Source: Paenarthrobacter ureafaciens | Lineage (GTDB): Bacteria > Actinomycetota > Actinomycetes > Actinomycetales > Micrococcaceae | Assembly (NCBI RefSeq): GCF_004028095.1 | Contig: NZ_SBHM01000006.1 | Coordinates: 1-64,000 of the forward strand | Length of the DNA stretch: 64,000 nucleotides | Direction of reading: 5' to 3' | In this document: piece after piece, positions 48,426-57,715 of the stretch | Layout of the letters: every line of letters begins with the position of its first letter | Numbering within the stretch: the first letter of the stretch is position 1 | The notes under the pieces: generated by a model | The model's input: the letters and a program-made list of their open reading frames with translations, nothing else | The model's database searches: none | Told to the model about the DNA's origin: nothing | Program-made: the position numbers and the translations under genes

Positions 48426-50092
48426 CCTCACGAGACGACAACCTGCCCCAGGAGAAACTGCCTGCAGGCGGGGCAATGCGCGTCATGGGTTCGGAGACGG
48501 AGTATGGGATCCATGCTCCGTCTGCGCCCGGCGCCAACGCCACCATGATGTCTGCCCGGATCATCCAGGCGTACGCGACCGTCACGCGGCAGCGTGCTGC
48601 CGGGGGAGCGGAGACGCGCTGGGATTACACCGACGAGGAACCACTCCACGACGCCCGGGGCTGGACCTTGGAACGTTCGGCCGCGGATCCGAGCCAGCTC
48701 ACCGACCAGCCGCCGGTGCTCGACGCCGAGGCAGTCGCCTTGGCGTACGGGCGCCAGGAACTGGAGCTTGACGGCGCGGACGAATCCGGCTCCCTCCTGA
48801 TGAACATGGTGCTCGGCAACGGCGCCAGGCTGTACGTAGACCACGCCCACCCCGAGTACTCCAGCCCCGAAGTCACCAACCCGCGCGATGCCGTGACCTG
48901 GGACGCAGCAGGGGACCTGGTTGCCTTGGCCACGGTGCGCAAGGTTGCCGCAGATACCAACCTGCCGCCGATTAACCTCTACAAGAACAACACAGACAAC
49001 AAGGCCGTATCCTACGGCTCGCACGAGAACTACCTCATGCCGCGATCGGTTCCTTTCGGCGACATCATCCGCGGGCTGACTCCGTTCTTCATCTCGCGGC
49101 AAGTGGTCTGCGGGGCGGGCCGCGTGGGCCTGGGGCAGGATAGCTCCACCCCCGGCTACCAGATCAGCCAAAGGGCGGACTTCTTCGAGGCTGAGGTAGG
49201 CCTTGAGACGACCATCCGCAGGCCGATTATCAACACCCGGGACGAACCGCACGCCACGGCGGACAAGTACCGCCGCCTGCACGTCATCATCGGCGACGCC
49301 AACCTCAGCCAGCTGTCGAACTTCCTTAAGTTCGGCACCACTGCCATGGTGCTAAGCCTCATTGAGGCCGGCCAGGCGCCCAGGATCGAGGTCCATGAGC
49401 CGGTTCACGCCCTGCAGGCGGTCAGCCACGACACGAGCCTCACCGCCACCGTACGGCTCATGGACGGCCGTCACGTGACAGCCCTGGACCTGCAGTGGAT
49501 GTACTTCGAGGCGGCGGCGAAGCTCGCCCAGGAAACCGGCGTCGCGGACGCCATCAGCGGTGACGGCCACACCCATGAGGTGCTGGAGCGCTGGGAGTCC
49601 ACGCTGACGGCGCTGGGCACGGACCCGGCGACGGCAACGTCCGTGGAATGGGTGGCCAAGAAGTCGCTCCTGGAGGGCTACCGCAGCCGCGACGGTCTGG
49701 AGTGGGATGACGCCCGGCTTGGCCTCGTGGACCTGCAGTGGTCAGATATCCGGCCGGAGAAAGGCCTCTACTACCGGCTGCTTTCCAGGAACCGCATGCT
49801 GCGGATAGTCGACGACGCCGATGTCACCAGGGCGGTCAGCGAACCGCCGGTGGATACCCGTGCGTACTTCCGCGGTAAATGCGTTTCCACCTTCGGCAAG
49901 GACGTCGTGGGAGCCAGCTGGGACTCGGTTATTTTCGATGTCCCGGGACTGGGAAAACTGCAGCGCGTACCCACCAGGGAGCCATTGCGCGGTACGCAGG
50001 CGCTCACGGAACCACTGTTCCGGAAGCACCAGGAAGCAGGCCCGTTCCTTGCCGAGTTGCTTGGCCGGAAACCTGCGGCGCCCCGAGACTAA
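48422..50092 (+). CDS. dop: Pup deamidase / depupylase
   Basis: Dop converts the C-terminal Gln of Pup to Glu and also removes Pup from substrates. The 556-residue protein has the carboxylate-amine ligase (glutamine-synthetase-like) fold. The ATP/Mg site starts with MGSETEYGI near residue 21, and the Dop-specific loop follows ([20 protein letters not shown]). [17 protein letters not shown] near 190 is shared with PafA. It starts with GTG inside the mpa stop, so the ATPase and Dop are co-translated. Pup here ends in Gln, so Dop is required before ligation. Confidence 0.97.
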   Translation: MTSRDDNLPQEKLPAGGAMRVMGSETEYGIHAPSAPGANATMMSARIIQAYATVTRQRAAGGAETRWDYTDEEPLHDARGWTLERSAADPSQLTDQPPVLDAEAVALAYGRQELELDGADESGSLLMNMVLGNGARLYVDHAHPEYSSPEVTNPRDAVTWDAAGDLVALATVRKVAADTNLPPINLYKNNTDNKAVSYGSHENYLMPRSVPFGDIIRGLTPFFISRQVVCGAGRVGLGQDSSTPGYQISQRADFFEAEVGLETTIRRPIINTRDEPHATADKYRRLHVIIGDANLSQLSNFLKFGTTAMVLSLIEAGQAPRIEVHEPVHALQAVSHDTSLTATVRLMDGRHVTALDLQWMYFEAAAKLAQETGVADAISGDGHTHEVLERWESTLTALGTDPATATSVEWVAKKSLLEGYRSRDGLEWDDARLGLVDLQWSDIRPEKGLYYRLLSRNRMLRIVDDADVTRAVSEPPVDTRAYFRGKCVSTFGKDVVGASWDSVIFDVPGLGKLQRVPTREPLRGTQALTEPLFRKHQEAGPFLAELLGRKPAAPRD

Positions 50093-50117
50093 CCAACAGC
50101 AGTCACCTGCGGAAACA

Positions 50118-50135
50118 GCCCGGCCGAAGCCGGGC
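50118..50135 (+). other. Hairpin in the dop-pup gap
   Basis: GCCCGGC-CGAA-GCCGGGC: a perfect 7-base stem with a CGAA tetraloop and no T-run, 26 bases after the dop stop. It could be an RNA-stability or attenuation element. Confidence 0.55.
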
Positions 50136-50171
50136 GGAGCAGCCCATCGCGTGGCAATATGGCAGTAGGAA

Positions 50172-50188
50172 GTCCGCATCCCGCGGAC
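50172..50188 (+). other. Second hairpin in the dop-pup gap
   Basis: GTCCGC-ATCCC-GCGGAC, a 6-base stem, lies just upstream of the pup ribosome site (AGGGAGAAAG). Copies of CAGTAGG flank it at 50163-50169 and 50192-50198. Confidence 0.45.
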
Positions 50189-50207
50189 GGACAGTAGGGA
50201 GAAAGAA

Positions 50208-50411
50208 ATGGCAGGTCAGGAGCAGCAGCAACCCCAGGCGCGGGAAACTGAGACTGAAGTCGACGTCCCGGAGGCACCTCCCGCCGCTCCTGAGGCCCAG
50301 GCCTCGGAAGCTACGCAAGGCGTGGATGATCTCCTCGACGAAATCGATGGCGTCCTGGAATCCAACGCCGAGGAATTCGTGAGGGCTTTCGTCCAAAAGG
50401 GCGGCCAGTAA
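50208..50411 (+). CDS. pup: Prokaryotic ubiquitin-like protein Pup
   Basis: A 67-residue intrinsically disordered tag that is attached through its C-terminus to lysines of proteins sent to the proteasome. The N-terminal half is rich in Gln, Glu, Pro and Ala. The helix-forming region [20 protein letters not shown] near residues 40-59 binds the Mpa coiled coil, and the end is VQKGGQ. The terminal Gln means that Dop must deamidate it before PafA can ligate it. GGGAGAAAGAA precedes the ATG. A third hairpin separates it from prcB. Confidence 0.97.
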   Translation: MAGQEQQQPQARETETEVDVPEAPPAAPEAQASEATQGVDDLLDEIDGVLESNAEEFVRAFVQKGGQ

Positions 50412-50432
50412 CGAACCACCACAGGATGTACT

Positions 50433-50458
50433 GCCCGGCCGGCGCGAGGCCGCCGGGC
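50433..50458 (+). other. Hairpin in the pup-prcB gap
   Basis: GCCCGG (50433-50438) pairs with CCGGGC (50453-50458), extended inward by CGGC/GCCG across a one-base bulge. No T-run follows, so it looks like an RNA-processing or attenuation structure and not a full terminator. Confidence 0.5.
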
Positions 50459-50487
50459 ATCGGAATGCGAGTCGAAGGAGTGCAGCA

Positions 50488-51297
50488 ATGCAGGACCCAT
50501 CAATCGGCCCCCTGGCCAACCAGGCAACGTCTTCATTCACAGAGCATCTCCAACGCTCGCGTCCCGAACTCCTTCCGTTCAACCAAACACTTCCCGCCGG
50601 CGCAGCTCCGGCTGCACCGCACGCCACCACCATTGTGGCCATGACCTATGCCGGCGGCGTGCTGATGGCCGGCGACCGGCGGGCCACCATGGGCAATGTC
50701 ATCGCGAGCCGGCACATTGAGAAAGTCTTTCCCGCAGACCAGTACTCCGTGCTGGGCATAGCCGGCACCGCAGGCCTCGCGATCGATATCACCCGGCTGT
50801 TCCAAGTCGAGCTGGAGCATTACGAGAAGATCGAAGGCACGCTCCTCAGCCTGGTGGGCAAAGCCAACCGATTGGGGGCCATGATCCGGGGCAACCTGCC
50901 CATGGCGATGCAGGGGATGGCCGTCATACCGCTCTTTGCCGGATTCGACCACGGATCCGCCACCGGCAGGCTCTTCTCCTACGACCTGACGGGTGGCCGG
51001 TACGAGGAGTACGAGCACCACTCGGTCGGCTCGGGTTCCGTTTTTGCCCGGGGTGCCCTGAAAAAGCTGTGGCGGCCGAACCTTAGCGAGGACGAAGCCG
51101 TGGCTGTCGCCGTCGAATCCCTCTACGACGCCGCCGACGACGACTCCGCAACCGGGGGACCGGACCCCGTCAGGCAGCTGTGGCCGGTGGTGTACGCCGT
51201 TAACCGCGCCGGTCACAGGAGGATTCCGGAACGGGAACTCGCTGCGATTTCGGCGGCCATTGTCGAATCACGCGCTATCGCCGGACGGGAGGCCTGA
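50488..51297 (+). CDS. prcB: Proteasome subunit beta
   Basis: The catalytic subunit of the 20S core. The 269-residue precursor has a propeptide of about 46 residues. The mature N-terminal nucleophile is predicted as Thr47 in PHATTIVAM, and Lys and Asp partners follow in [13 protein letters not shown]. The residue before the cleavage site is Ala; most actinobacterial PrcB have Gly there. The rest of the Ntn-hydrolase fold is intact. GAAGGAGTGCAGCA precedes the ATG. prcA starts two bases after its stop, so the two subunits are made together. Confidence 0.95.
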   Translation: MQDPSIGPLANQATSSFTEHLQRSRPELLPFNQTLPAGAAPAAPHATTIVAMTYAGGVLMAGDRRATMGNVIASRHIEKVFPADQYSVLGIAGTAGLAIDITRLFQVELEHYEKIEGTLLSLVGKANRLGAMIRGNLPMAMQGMAVIPLFAGFDHGSATGRLFSYDLTGGRYEEYEHHSVGSGSVFARGALKKLWRPNLSEDEAVAVAVESLYDAADDDSATGGPDPVRQLWPVVYAVNRAGHRRIPERELAAISAAIVESRAIAGREA

Positions 51298-51298
51298 G

Positions 51299-52006
51299 AT
51301 GACGCAGCAGTTCTATGTCTCACCTGAGCAGCTGATGAAGGACCGCGCGGACTTTGCGCGGAAGGGCATCGCCCGCGGCCGCTCGGTCATCGTCATCAGC
51401 TGCGCGGACGGGATCGCCTTGGTGGCTGAGAATCCCTCTCCTTCGCTGCATAAAATCGGCGAGATATACGACAAAATAGCGTTCGCTGCCGTTGGGAAGT
51501 ACAACGAATTTGAGAGCCTGCGGCAGGCAGGGGTCCGCTACGCCGACGTGCGCGGCTATTCCTACGACCGCGAGGACGTCACCGCCCGGGGCCTGGCCAG
51601 CGTCTACGCCCAGAGCCTCGGCGCCGTCTTCACTGCCGAACAGAAACCCTTCGAGGTGGAACTGGCCGTAGCAGAGGTTGGCCCCCGGCAGGAGCTGGAC
51701 CACTTGTACAGGCTCACCTTCGACGGCTCGATTGCCGACGAAAACGGCTTTGTGGTGATGGGCGGTGTCGCGGACCAGATTTCGGACGTCGTCAAGGACA
51801 CCTGGGACGCCGGCCTGGACTTTCCAGGCGCGCTGCGGCTGGCCCTGCGTGCCCTCGCCGCGGACAAGGACGTGGATGCCCTGCCACCGACGGCCGTCGA
51901 AGCCGCCGTCCTGGAGCGCGCATCCGAAAGCAGCCGCGGAACACGCCGGGCTTTCCGTCGCCTGCTCCCCGAGGATCTTGCCCAGTTGCTCGTTGAGGAG
52001 GCCTGA
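51299..52006 (+). CDS. prcA: Proteasome subunit alpha
   Basis: A 235-residue structural subunit that forms the outer rings of the 20S core and docks the Mpa C-terminus. It begins [23 protein letters not shown], whose helix is given here only as [16 protein letters not shown], the gate-forming N-terminus, and continues [20 protein letters not shown]. It lacks the catalytic Thr and ends in the acidic LVEEA. I chose ATG 51299, after GGGAGG, two bases past the prcB stop; an open frame from 51260 lies inside prcB. pafA follows after one base. Confidence 0.95.
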   Translation: MTQQFYVSPEQLMKDRADFARKGIARGRSVIVISCADGIALVAENPSPSLHKIGEIYDKIAFAAVGKYNEFESLRQAGVRYADVRGYSYDREDVTARGLASVYAQSLGAVFTAEQKPFEVELAVAEVGPRQELDHLYRLTFDGSIADENGFVVMGGVADQISDVVKDTWDAGLDFPGALRLALRALAADKDVDALPPTAVEAAVLERASESSRGTRRAFRRLLPEDLAQLLVEEA

Positions 52007-52007
52007 A

Positions 52008-53372
52008 ATGGACAAGCGGATATTCGGCATCGAAACTGAGTTCGGGATCTCATATTCGAGCCCCGATTCCAGGCCCTTGGCGCCGGAAGAGGTAGCAAGG
52101 TACCTCTTCCGCAAAGTAGTCAGCTGGGGCAGGTCTTCCAACGTCTTCCTGACCAACGGTTCACGGCTGTACCTGGACGTCGGCTCGCATCCCGAATACG
52201 CCACAGCCGAGTGCGACGATCTTGCTCAGTTGATTGCCCATGACCGCGCCGGGGAACTCATCCTGGACGACCTCGTGGACGAGGCCCAGGCGCGCCTGGC
52301 CGCCGAAGGTTTCAACGGAACCGTGTACCTGTTCAAGAACAACACGGACTCGGCAGGAAACTCCTACGGCAGCCACGAGAACTACCTCATACCGCGGCGC
52401 GGTGAGTTCTCCCGGTTGGCCGAGATCCTGATTCCCTTCCTGGTGACGCGGCAACTGATCGCCGGCGCGGGAAAAGTGCTTAAGACCCCGCACGGGGCCA
52501 CCTTCGCCTTCTCGCAGCGGGCGGACCACATTTGGGAAGGCGTTTCTTCGGCCACCACAAGGTCCCGCCCCATCATCAATACCCGTGATGAGCCTCACGC
52601 GGACGCCGAGTTCTACCGCCGTCTGCACGTCATCGTGGGCGATTCGAACATGTCGGAGACTTCCGCCCTGCTCAAAGTGGGCACAGTGGACCTGATCCTC
52701 CGCATGATTGAGGCGGGCGTTATCATGCGCGACATGCGCATGGAAAACCCCATCCGGAGCATCCGCGAAATTTCCCATGACCTCAGCGGCAGGGCGCTGG
52801 TCCGCCTGGCCAACGGCAGGCAGCTCTCAGCACTGGACATCCAGAGGGAGTACCTGGCCAAAGTCACAGAGTTTGTTGCAGCCAACGGGGCCCACAATCC
52901 ACACGTGCCGTTGATCATCGATCTTTGGACCAGGACGCTCGACGCGATCGAGAGCGGGAACAGCAGCAGCATCGACACCGAAGTTGACTGGGCCATCAAG
53001 AAGAAACTCATGGAAGGCTATATGAAGCGCCATGACATTGGCCTGGATTCGCCGAGGATTGCCCAACTCGACCTCACCTACCACGACATCTCGCGGCAGC
53101 GGGGCCTGTTCTTCCTCCTCCAGTCAAGGGGAGCGGCACGGCGATTGGTCACGGAGACCGAGGTGAAGGATGCCGTGGACGCTCCGCCGCAGTCGACGCG
53201 GGCCAAGCTGCGGGGAGACTTTGTCCGTCGGGCGCAGGAACTGGGCCGTGACTACACCGTGGACTGGGTCCATCTCAAGCTCAATGACCGGGCGCACCAG
53301 ACCATTCTCTGCAAGGATCCGTTCCGCAGCGTGGATGAGAGGGTCGACGCCCTCCTTGACTCTATGAGCTGA
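52008..53372 (+). CDS. pafA: Pup-protein ligase
   Basis: PafA joins the C-terminal Glu of deamidated Pup to substrate lysines using ATP. The 454-residue protein begins [18 protein letters not shown], the carboxylate-amine-ligase signature with the metal-binding Glu residues and the base Asp in [17 protein letters not shown] near 60. [17 protein letters not shown] near 110 and [13 protein letters not shown] near 187 are shared with Dop. It lacks the Dop loop, which separates it from the paralogue at 48422. ATG 52008 follows GAGGAGG; the longer frame from 51765 lies inside prcA. Confidence 0.96.
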   Translation: MDKRIFGIETEFGISYSSPDSRPLAPEEVARYLFRKVVSWGRSSNVFLTNGSRLYLDVGSHPEYATAECDDLAQLIAHDRAGELILDDLVDEAQARLAAEGFNGTVYLFKNNTDSAGNSYGSHENYLIPRRGEFSRLAEILIPFLVTRQLIAGAGKVLKTPHGATFAFSQRADHIWEGVSSATTRSRPIINTRDEPHADAEFYRRLHVIVGDSNMSETSALLKVGTVDLILRMIEAGVIMRDMRMENPIRSIREISHDLSGRALVRLANGRQLSALDIQREYLAKVTEFVAANGAHNPHVPLIIDLWTRTLDAIESGNSSSIDTEVDWAIKKKLMEGYMKRHDIGLDSPRIAQLDLTYHDISRQRGLFFLLQSRGAARRLVTETEVKDAVDAPPQSTRAKLRGDFVRRAQELGRDYTVDWVHLKLNDRAHQTILCKDPFRSVDERVDALLDSMS

Positions 53373-53508
53373 CTCCCAGCTTCGGCGGTTACTCTGGATG
53401 TTGGTCTCTTTCCAAGAGGCACCTGATTGGATGCGGCACGGCAATGTCCGTTGCTCGAATATCCGTCCGCTGCTCCAATATCCATTGTCCCGACGAAAGT
53501 GTCTTTTT

Positions 53509-54435
53509 GTGCGACGACTCCTAGCCACACTCCTTCCTGTCCTGCTGCTGTTGACCGCGTGCGGAGGCGGGGATGCCCCCGAATCAGAGCCCACGAGCAA
53601 GTCCACGGGAGACATCTCCAAGCTGTCCTCCCTGAAGGTAACCGACAACGGTGACGACAAGGCCCCGGGGCTTGATTTCACCAAGCCCCTGGCTGTCTCC
53701 GAACCCACCGTCAAGGTTGTGGACGAAGGCGACGGGGAAACGATCAAGGCCGGCCAGACCGCCGAACTGGCGTATATCGCCGTCGACGGTACCGATGGCA
53801 AGACCATTGAGGATACTTACCCTTCCGGCCCCCAGCCGATCGAGCTGGGCGAGGACCTGAAGGCAGGCAACGAGGCCATCTACAACGCTATTGTCGGCGC
53901 CAAGGTCGGCTCGCACGTTGCTTTCGCGGCTCCCGGCAACGCCTCCGCCAGCGGACAAGCGGGCACCCAGATCGTCGTGTTCAAACTGCTTGGTGCCAAG
54001 GAGACCCCCAAGGCCCTTGAGAAGCCTGAAGGCGAAACCGTGACCCCGCCCGCAGGCCTGCCCACGGTCAAGGAGAACGAGCAGGGCATTCCGGAAATCT
54101 CCGTGGCGGGCGTCGCCGCTCCCAAGGAACTCGTCTCGCAGGACCTGATCAAGGGCAATGGCCCCGTGGTGAAGGAAAGCGACACCCTGACCGTCAACTA
54201 CGTGGGTGTCACCTTGAAGGACGGCACCAAGTTCGATTCCAGCTATGATCGCGGCAAGCCCACCAGCTTCCCGTTGACGGGCGTCATTAAGGGCTGGACG
54301 CAGGGCCTCGCCGGCAAGACCGTAGGCTCCCGGGTCCTCCTTGTCATCCCGCAGGATCTTGCTTACGGCGCCGAAGGCCAAGGCGAGGCCAAGGGCGACC
54401 TCGTGTTCGTCGTCGACATCCTGGGCGTCAAGTAA
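53509..54435 (+). CDS. FKBP-type peptidyl-prolyl isomerase lipoprotein with tandem FKBP domains
   Basis: A 308-residue lipoprotein. The signal MRRLLATLLPVLLLLTACGG has a lipobox LTAC with the lipidated Cys near residue 18, so the protein is anchored outside the membrane. Two FKBP-like domains follow. The first (about 60-165) has a changed core (ELAYIAVDGTDGKTIEDTY) and is probably degenerate. The second (about 215-308) is canonical: VNYVGVTLKDGTKFDSSYDR, GVIKGWTQGLAG and IPQDLAYGAEG. I prefer GTG 53509 to ATG 53398 because the signal peptide starts here. The gap after pafA is 136 bases. Confidence 0.88.
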   Translation: MRRLLATLLPVLLLLTACGGGDAPESEPTSKSTGDISKLSSLKVTDNGDDKAPGLDFTKPLAVSEPTVKVVDEGDGETIKAGQTAELAYIAVDGTDGKTIEDTYPSGPQPIELGEDLKAGNEAIYNAIVGAKVGSHVAFAAPGNASASGQAGTQIVVFKLLGAKETPKALEKPEGETVTPPAGLPTVKENEQGIPEISVAGVAAPKELVSQDLIKGNGPVVKESDTLTVNYVGVTLKDGTKFDSSYDRGKPTSFPLTGVIKGWTQGLAGKTVGSRVLLVIPQDLAYGAEGQGEAKGDLVFVVDILGVK

Positions 54436-54520
54436 CAGCCACCGAAGAGCCTGCCGGGCACTTCGCCGGACACCTGGCTTAGGCTTGAACCTGACACCCC
54501 ACACATTCAGAGGAGCAACC

Positions 54521-54916
54521 ATGTCATTTGGACAGCGCGATTACGACCGCACCAAGCCGGAGATTGAGTTCCCGGAAGGCGATGTACCCACCGAGCTGCG
54601 CATCACCGACCTCATTGAGGGCACCGGCGCCGAGGCGAAGGCCGGCGACACCGTGTCAACCCACTACGTAGGCGTTGCTTGGTCGACGGGCGAAGAATTC
54701 GACGCTTCCTGGGGCCGCGGCGCTCCGCTGGACTTCCGCGTTGGCGTGGGCCAGGTTATCCAGGGCTGGGACCAGGGCCTGCTCGGCATGAAGGTCGGCG
54801 GCCGCCGCCGTTTGGAGATTCCCTCCGAGCTGGCTTACGGCTCCCGCGGCGCCGGTGGAGCCATCAAGCCCAACGAGGCCCTCATCTTTGTTGTTGACCT
54901 CGTAGCAGTCCGCTAG
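54521..54916 (+). CDS. FKBP-type peptidyl-prolyl cis-trans isomerase
   Basis: A 131-residue single-domain cytosolic FKBP. The active-site residues lie in HYVGVAWSTGEEFDASWGRG, VIQGWDQGLLGMKVGG and IPSELAYGSRGAG, and the protein ends LIFVVDLVAVR. It starts at ATG 54521 after GAGGAGCAACC; a longer frame from 54341 lies inside the upstream gene. It follows the lipoprotein FKBP after 85 bases. This pairing with the proteasome genes recurs in actinobacteria. A terminator follows immediately. Confidence 0.95.
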   Translation: MSFGQRDYDRTKPEIEFPEGDVPTELRITDLIEGTGAEAKAGDTVSTHYVGVAWSTGEEFDASWGRGAPLDFRVGVGQVIQGWDQGLLGMKVGGRRRLEIPSELAYGSRGAGGAIKPNEALIFVVDLVAVR

Positions 54917-54929
54917 GCGCTGCTTCCTG

Positions 54930-54981
54930 CAAGGGCGCGTCACCTCCGGCTCAACCGGCGGTGACGCGCCCTTGCGGTTTT
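54930..54981 (+). terminator. Terminator after the FKBP gene
   Basis: A perfect 15-base stem CAAGGGCGCGTCACC (54930-54944) with GGTGACGCGCCCTTG (54960-54974). Within the loop CCGG/CCGG can pair around CTCAA. CGGTTTT follows. It separates the proteasome-FKBP genes from pafBC. Confidence 0.85.
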
Positions 54982-54996
54982 AAGCCGCGACTTTAG

Positions 54997-55002
54997 TAAC
55001 GT
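54997..55002 (+). promoter_or_regulatory. Predicted leaderless -10 element of pafBC
   Basis: TAACGT is followed by seven bases (AGCAACC) and GTG 55010; no ribosome site is present. A TTGCGG at 54972-54977 could act as a weak -35 and overlaps the upstream terminator. Confidence 0.5.
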
Positions 55003-55009
55003 AGCAACC

Positions 55010-57031
55010 GTGTCCGCATCCCGTACTGAACGCCTCCTGAACCTGCTCCTGGCCCTGCTCAATACCAAGGTGGGGTTGAGCCGCGCCGTCCTGAGGGAGA
55101 AGGTGTACCGGGGCGCCGCAGACAATGACGCAGCCTTCGGCCGCATGTTTGAACGCGACAAGGTGGACCTCAAGCAGTTCGGCTTCGAGATCGAGACCCT
55201 GATGGACACCGGATTCGGCAATGACGATCCCGCCTCCACCCGGTACCGGATCGGCAAGGACTCCAACAGGCTCCCCGACGTGCACCTGACACCTGCGGAG
55301 GGAACGGTCCTCCTCCTCGCGGCCCAGCTCTGGGAGAGGGCGGCACTGGGCAAGGCGGCCGCAGATGCCGTGCGGAAGCTCCATGCGGCAGGAGGCTTTA
55401 GCGAAGCAGAACTCCCTGCGGGCGTACAGCCGCGGATCAAGCCCGCGGGACAGGCCTTCGACGACGTCGTTGCGGCCATGCATGGCAGGCACCCCATCCG
55501 CTTCGGCTACCTGGCAGGAAGCACGAACAGGGAAGAAACCCGCGACGTCGAACCGTGGGGACTCGGCAGCCGGTTCGGCCAGTGGTACCTCGTGGGGTTC
55601 GACCTGGGCCGCGGAGCCAAGCGGTTTTACCGGCTCTCCAGGATGACCACGGCGGTCACCGTCCTCACCAACCGTTCCTTTGACCCGCCGGCTGGCTTTG
55701 ACGCCCGGGCCGAATTGGATTCCCTGCGCGAACTTCCCCTGCGGACGGCCACGCTCGACGTCAAGCCCGGCCGGGTCCTCGCCCTGCGCCACCGCGCCAC
55801 GGCCGTCACCGAGGGCGCAGGCATCGGACGGGACCTGTTGTCGGTGCCCTTCCGCGACCCGGAACAATTCGCCGAGGAACTCGCCTCCTACGGCCCCCAC
55901 GTGGCGGTGAGGGAGCCTGCAGACCTGCGCACCGCCGTCGTGCGTCGGCTGGAAGCAGCAGCGGCCTTCAACGCCGCCCCGCCGGTTCCGGTGTCCTTCC
56001 CGGACGCTGCGCCCGCCACACGGGCCCGCAAGCGGACATCCGAGGATCAACTGGCCAGGATGCTGCAGCTCGTTCCTTTCCTGGTCCACCATCAGGGACT
56101 GCATATCCAGGAGGTGGCGGACCACTTCGGGATCACGCGGAAGGCCCTCATCGACGACCTGAAGATCCTCATCTGTTCGGGACTTCCCGAGGGGTACCCC
56201 GACGATTTGTTGGACATCCAATGGGAGAACGACCATGTCTACATCACCGAACACCTGGACTTGAGCCGCCCGGTCCGTTTCAGCGAGGAAGAAGCAGCAG
56301 CGCTGCTGACCGGCCTGGCCATGTTGGGCGACCTCCCTGCGCTGGCGGGACTGCCGGACGGTGACGCCGGGAGCGCCTTGGAATCGGTGACCATCAAGCT
56401 TGCCGGCGCAGCCGGGGACGCAGCGAGGCTGGCCGGTTCGGTGGCCGGGGCGTCCGTTGCCCCGCAGCAATCCCAGGCATTTGCCGCCATTTCGCAGGCC
56501 TTGCGGGACGGCAGCCAACTGCGCTTGAGGTATCTGTCCCCGCAACGCGACGAGGTCAGCGAACGCGATGTGGACCCGCTGAGGCTCTTTTCCATGGACA
56601 ACACGTGGTATTTCGAGGCGTATTGCCATAGCAAGTCCGGGATCAGGAACTTCCGGCTGGATCGGATTGAATCGCTCGAGCCCAACGGCCGGCCTGTTTC
56701 AATGGCAAGCACACCGGAGACCGACGTCCCGGCCAGGCTTTTTACTCCGGGCGACGACGACGCGGTGGTGGTGCTCCAGCTGACCCGCCAAGGAGCCGGC
56801 CTGGCCGATGACTACTACGCCGAACGCACGGCACCAATGCCCTACGGCGGTTTGCTCGCCGAGGTCAGGTTCGGCAGCACGGACTGGTTGCCCATGCTCG
56901 TGGCCCAGCATGGGGGATCGGCACGGATCATCGATCCCCTGCAGCTCAGGGACGAGGCCCAGGCCTGGCTTCTGGCGGCCCTGAGGCAGTACAGCGGTCC
57001 TTCGTCGGTGCAATCCCGGGAAGTTGGCTAG
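55010..57031 (+). CDS. pafBC: Fused PafB-PafC WYL-domain transcriptional activator
   Basis: A 673-residue single-chain regulator of the LexA-independent DNA damage response; most actinobacteria encode PafB and PafC separately. The first unit has an N-terminal helix-turn-helix (ERLLNLLLALLNTKVGLSR) and a WYL domain with RFGYLAGSTNREETRDVEPW near 165-185 and WYLVGFDLGRGAKRFYRLSR after it. The second has a helix-turn-helix near 343-400 (VADHFGITRKALIDDLKIL) and a WYL domain with RLRYLSPQRDEVSERDVDP near 505. There is no stop or frameshift between halves. It sits after the proteasome genes, as in other actinobacteria. Confidence 0.92.
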   Translation: MSASRTERLLNLLLALLNTKVGLSRAVLREKVYRGAADNDAAFGRMFERDKVDLKQFGFEIETLMDTGFGNDDPASTRYRIGKDSNRLPDVHLTPAEGTVLLLAAQLWERAALGKAAADAVRKLHAAGGFSEAELPAGVQPRIKPAGQAFDDVVAAMHGRHPIRFGYLAGSTNREETRDVEPWGLGSRFGQWYLVGFDLGRGAKRFYRLSRMTTAVTVLTNRSFDPPAGFDARAELDSLRELPLRTATLDVKPGRVLALRHRATAVTEGAGIGRDLLSVPFRDPEQFAEELASYGPHVAVREPADLRTAVVRRLEAAAAFNAAPPVPVSFPDAAPATRARKRTSEDQLARMLQLVPFLVHHQGLHIQEVADHFGITRKALIDDLKILICSGLPEGYPDDLLDIQWENDHVYITEHLDLSRPVRFSEEEAAALLTGLAMLGDLPALAGLPDGDAGSALESVTIKLAGAAGDAARLAGSVAGASVAPQQSQAFAAISQALRDGSQLRLRYLSPQRDEVSERDVDPLRLFSMDNTWYFEAYCHSKSGIRNFRLDRIESLEPNGRPVSMASTPETDVPARLFTPGDDDAVVVLQLTRQGAGLADDYYAERTAPMPYGGLLAEVRFGSTDWLPMLVAQHGGSARIIDPLQLRDEAQAWLLAALRQYSGPSSVQSREVG

Positions 57032-57034
57032 AAT
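57029..57034 (+). promoter_or_regulatory. Predicted leaderless -10 element inside the pafBC stop region
   Basis: TAGAAT, a near-consensus -10 that includes the pafBC TAG stop, is followed by six bases and ATG 57041. No ribosome binding site is present. Confidence 0.52.
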
Positions 57035-57040
57035 ACTCAG

Positions 57041-57403
57041 ATGCCTTGGTGGTTTTGGATCCTTTTGTGGATTGCTCTGATAGCGCTGTCCCTACTGCTT
57101 CATCTGACGTTGGGGTACCGCTTGTTCCGGAAGTTCATGGCCACCGTCCGCGAATTGGGGGAGGCCGGAAGGCGCTTCGGTACGCTGCCGAAAACAACAG
57201 AAAGCAACACTTTGGTGTCGGCAGCGGAAGCGACCGGGGAACGGCCTGCACCGGGGTCCGCGGTTTTTGCCTCCCCGGAACAGATGCGTCATGATTACGT
57301 GACGGCCAAGGCCGCCCGGCGGGAAATTCGCCGCCTCAAGCGCGTCCAGCGCAAAGCCGATCGTGGGCAACCCCAGTCCTTGCACGACATAGAATTCAGA
57401 TAG
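57041..57403 (+). CDS. Small single-pass membrane protein of unknown function
   Basis: A 120-residue protein with one N-terminal membrane helix (WFWILLWIALIALSLLLHL, residues 4-22) and a long cytoplasmic tail. The tail has a helical segment FRKFMATVRELGEAGRRFG and a very basic C-terminal part ARREIRRLKRVQRKADRG. I recognise no family. It lies between pafBC and tatA, and the tail follows the TatA/TatB-like plan of a short helix then an amphipathic region, but the sequence is not that of a Tat protein. A TAGAAT box six bases upstream fixes the start. Confidence 0.75.
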   Translation: MPWWFWILLWIALIALSLLLHLTLGYRLFRKFMATVRELGEAGRRFGTLPKTTESNTLVSAAEATGERPAPGSAVFASPEQMRHDYVTAKAARREIRRLKRVQRKADRGQPQSLHDIEFR

Positions 57404-57439
57404 ACGTAGGATGTATCCAAAAGGAAAGGACCTCCACAC

Positions 57440-57709
57440 ATGAGGCTTGAAGGCTGGCATCTCATCATCATCATCGTCTTGGCCCTGGTGCTTTTTGCCG
57501 CGCCCAAGCTGCCCTCCATGGCACGCAGCATCGGACAGTCGATGCGCATTTTCAAGTCCGAGGTCCGGGAGATGAAGAAGGACGGTGCATCCGAAACGAA
57601 GGACACTCAGGCTTCTTCCGACGCCGTCGAAGGCAGGGTTGTGGACCACCCGGACGCAAAGGCAAAGAACAACGGCGAAACGGACGTTCCGCCCTCCAAC
57701 CGCGTCTAA
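57440..57709 (+). CDS. tatA: Sec-independent translocase protein TatA
   Basis: TatA forms the pore-like assembly of the twin-arginine pathway that exports folded proteins. The 89-residue protein has a membrane helix at residues 6-21 (WHLIIIIVLALVLFAA), the hinge PKLP, then the amphipathic helix SMARSIGQSMRIFKSEVREM and a polar tail. The length is typical. AAAGGAAAGGACC precedes the ATG. tatC begins six bases after the stop; tatB is not in the window. Confidence 0.95.
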   Translation: MRLEGWHLIIIIVLALVLFAAPKLPSMARSIGQSMRIFKSEVREMKKDGASETKDTQASSDAVEGRVVDHPDAKAKNNGETDVPPSNRV

Positions 57710-57715
57710 AGAGAA

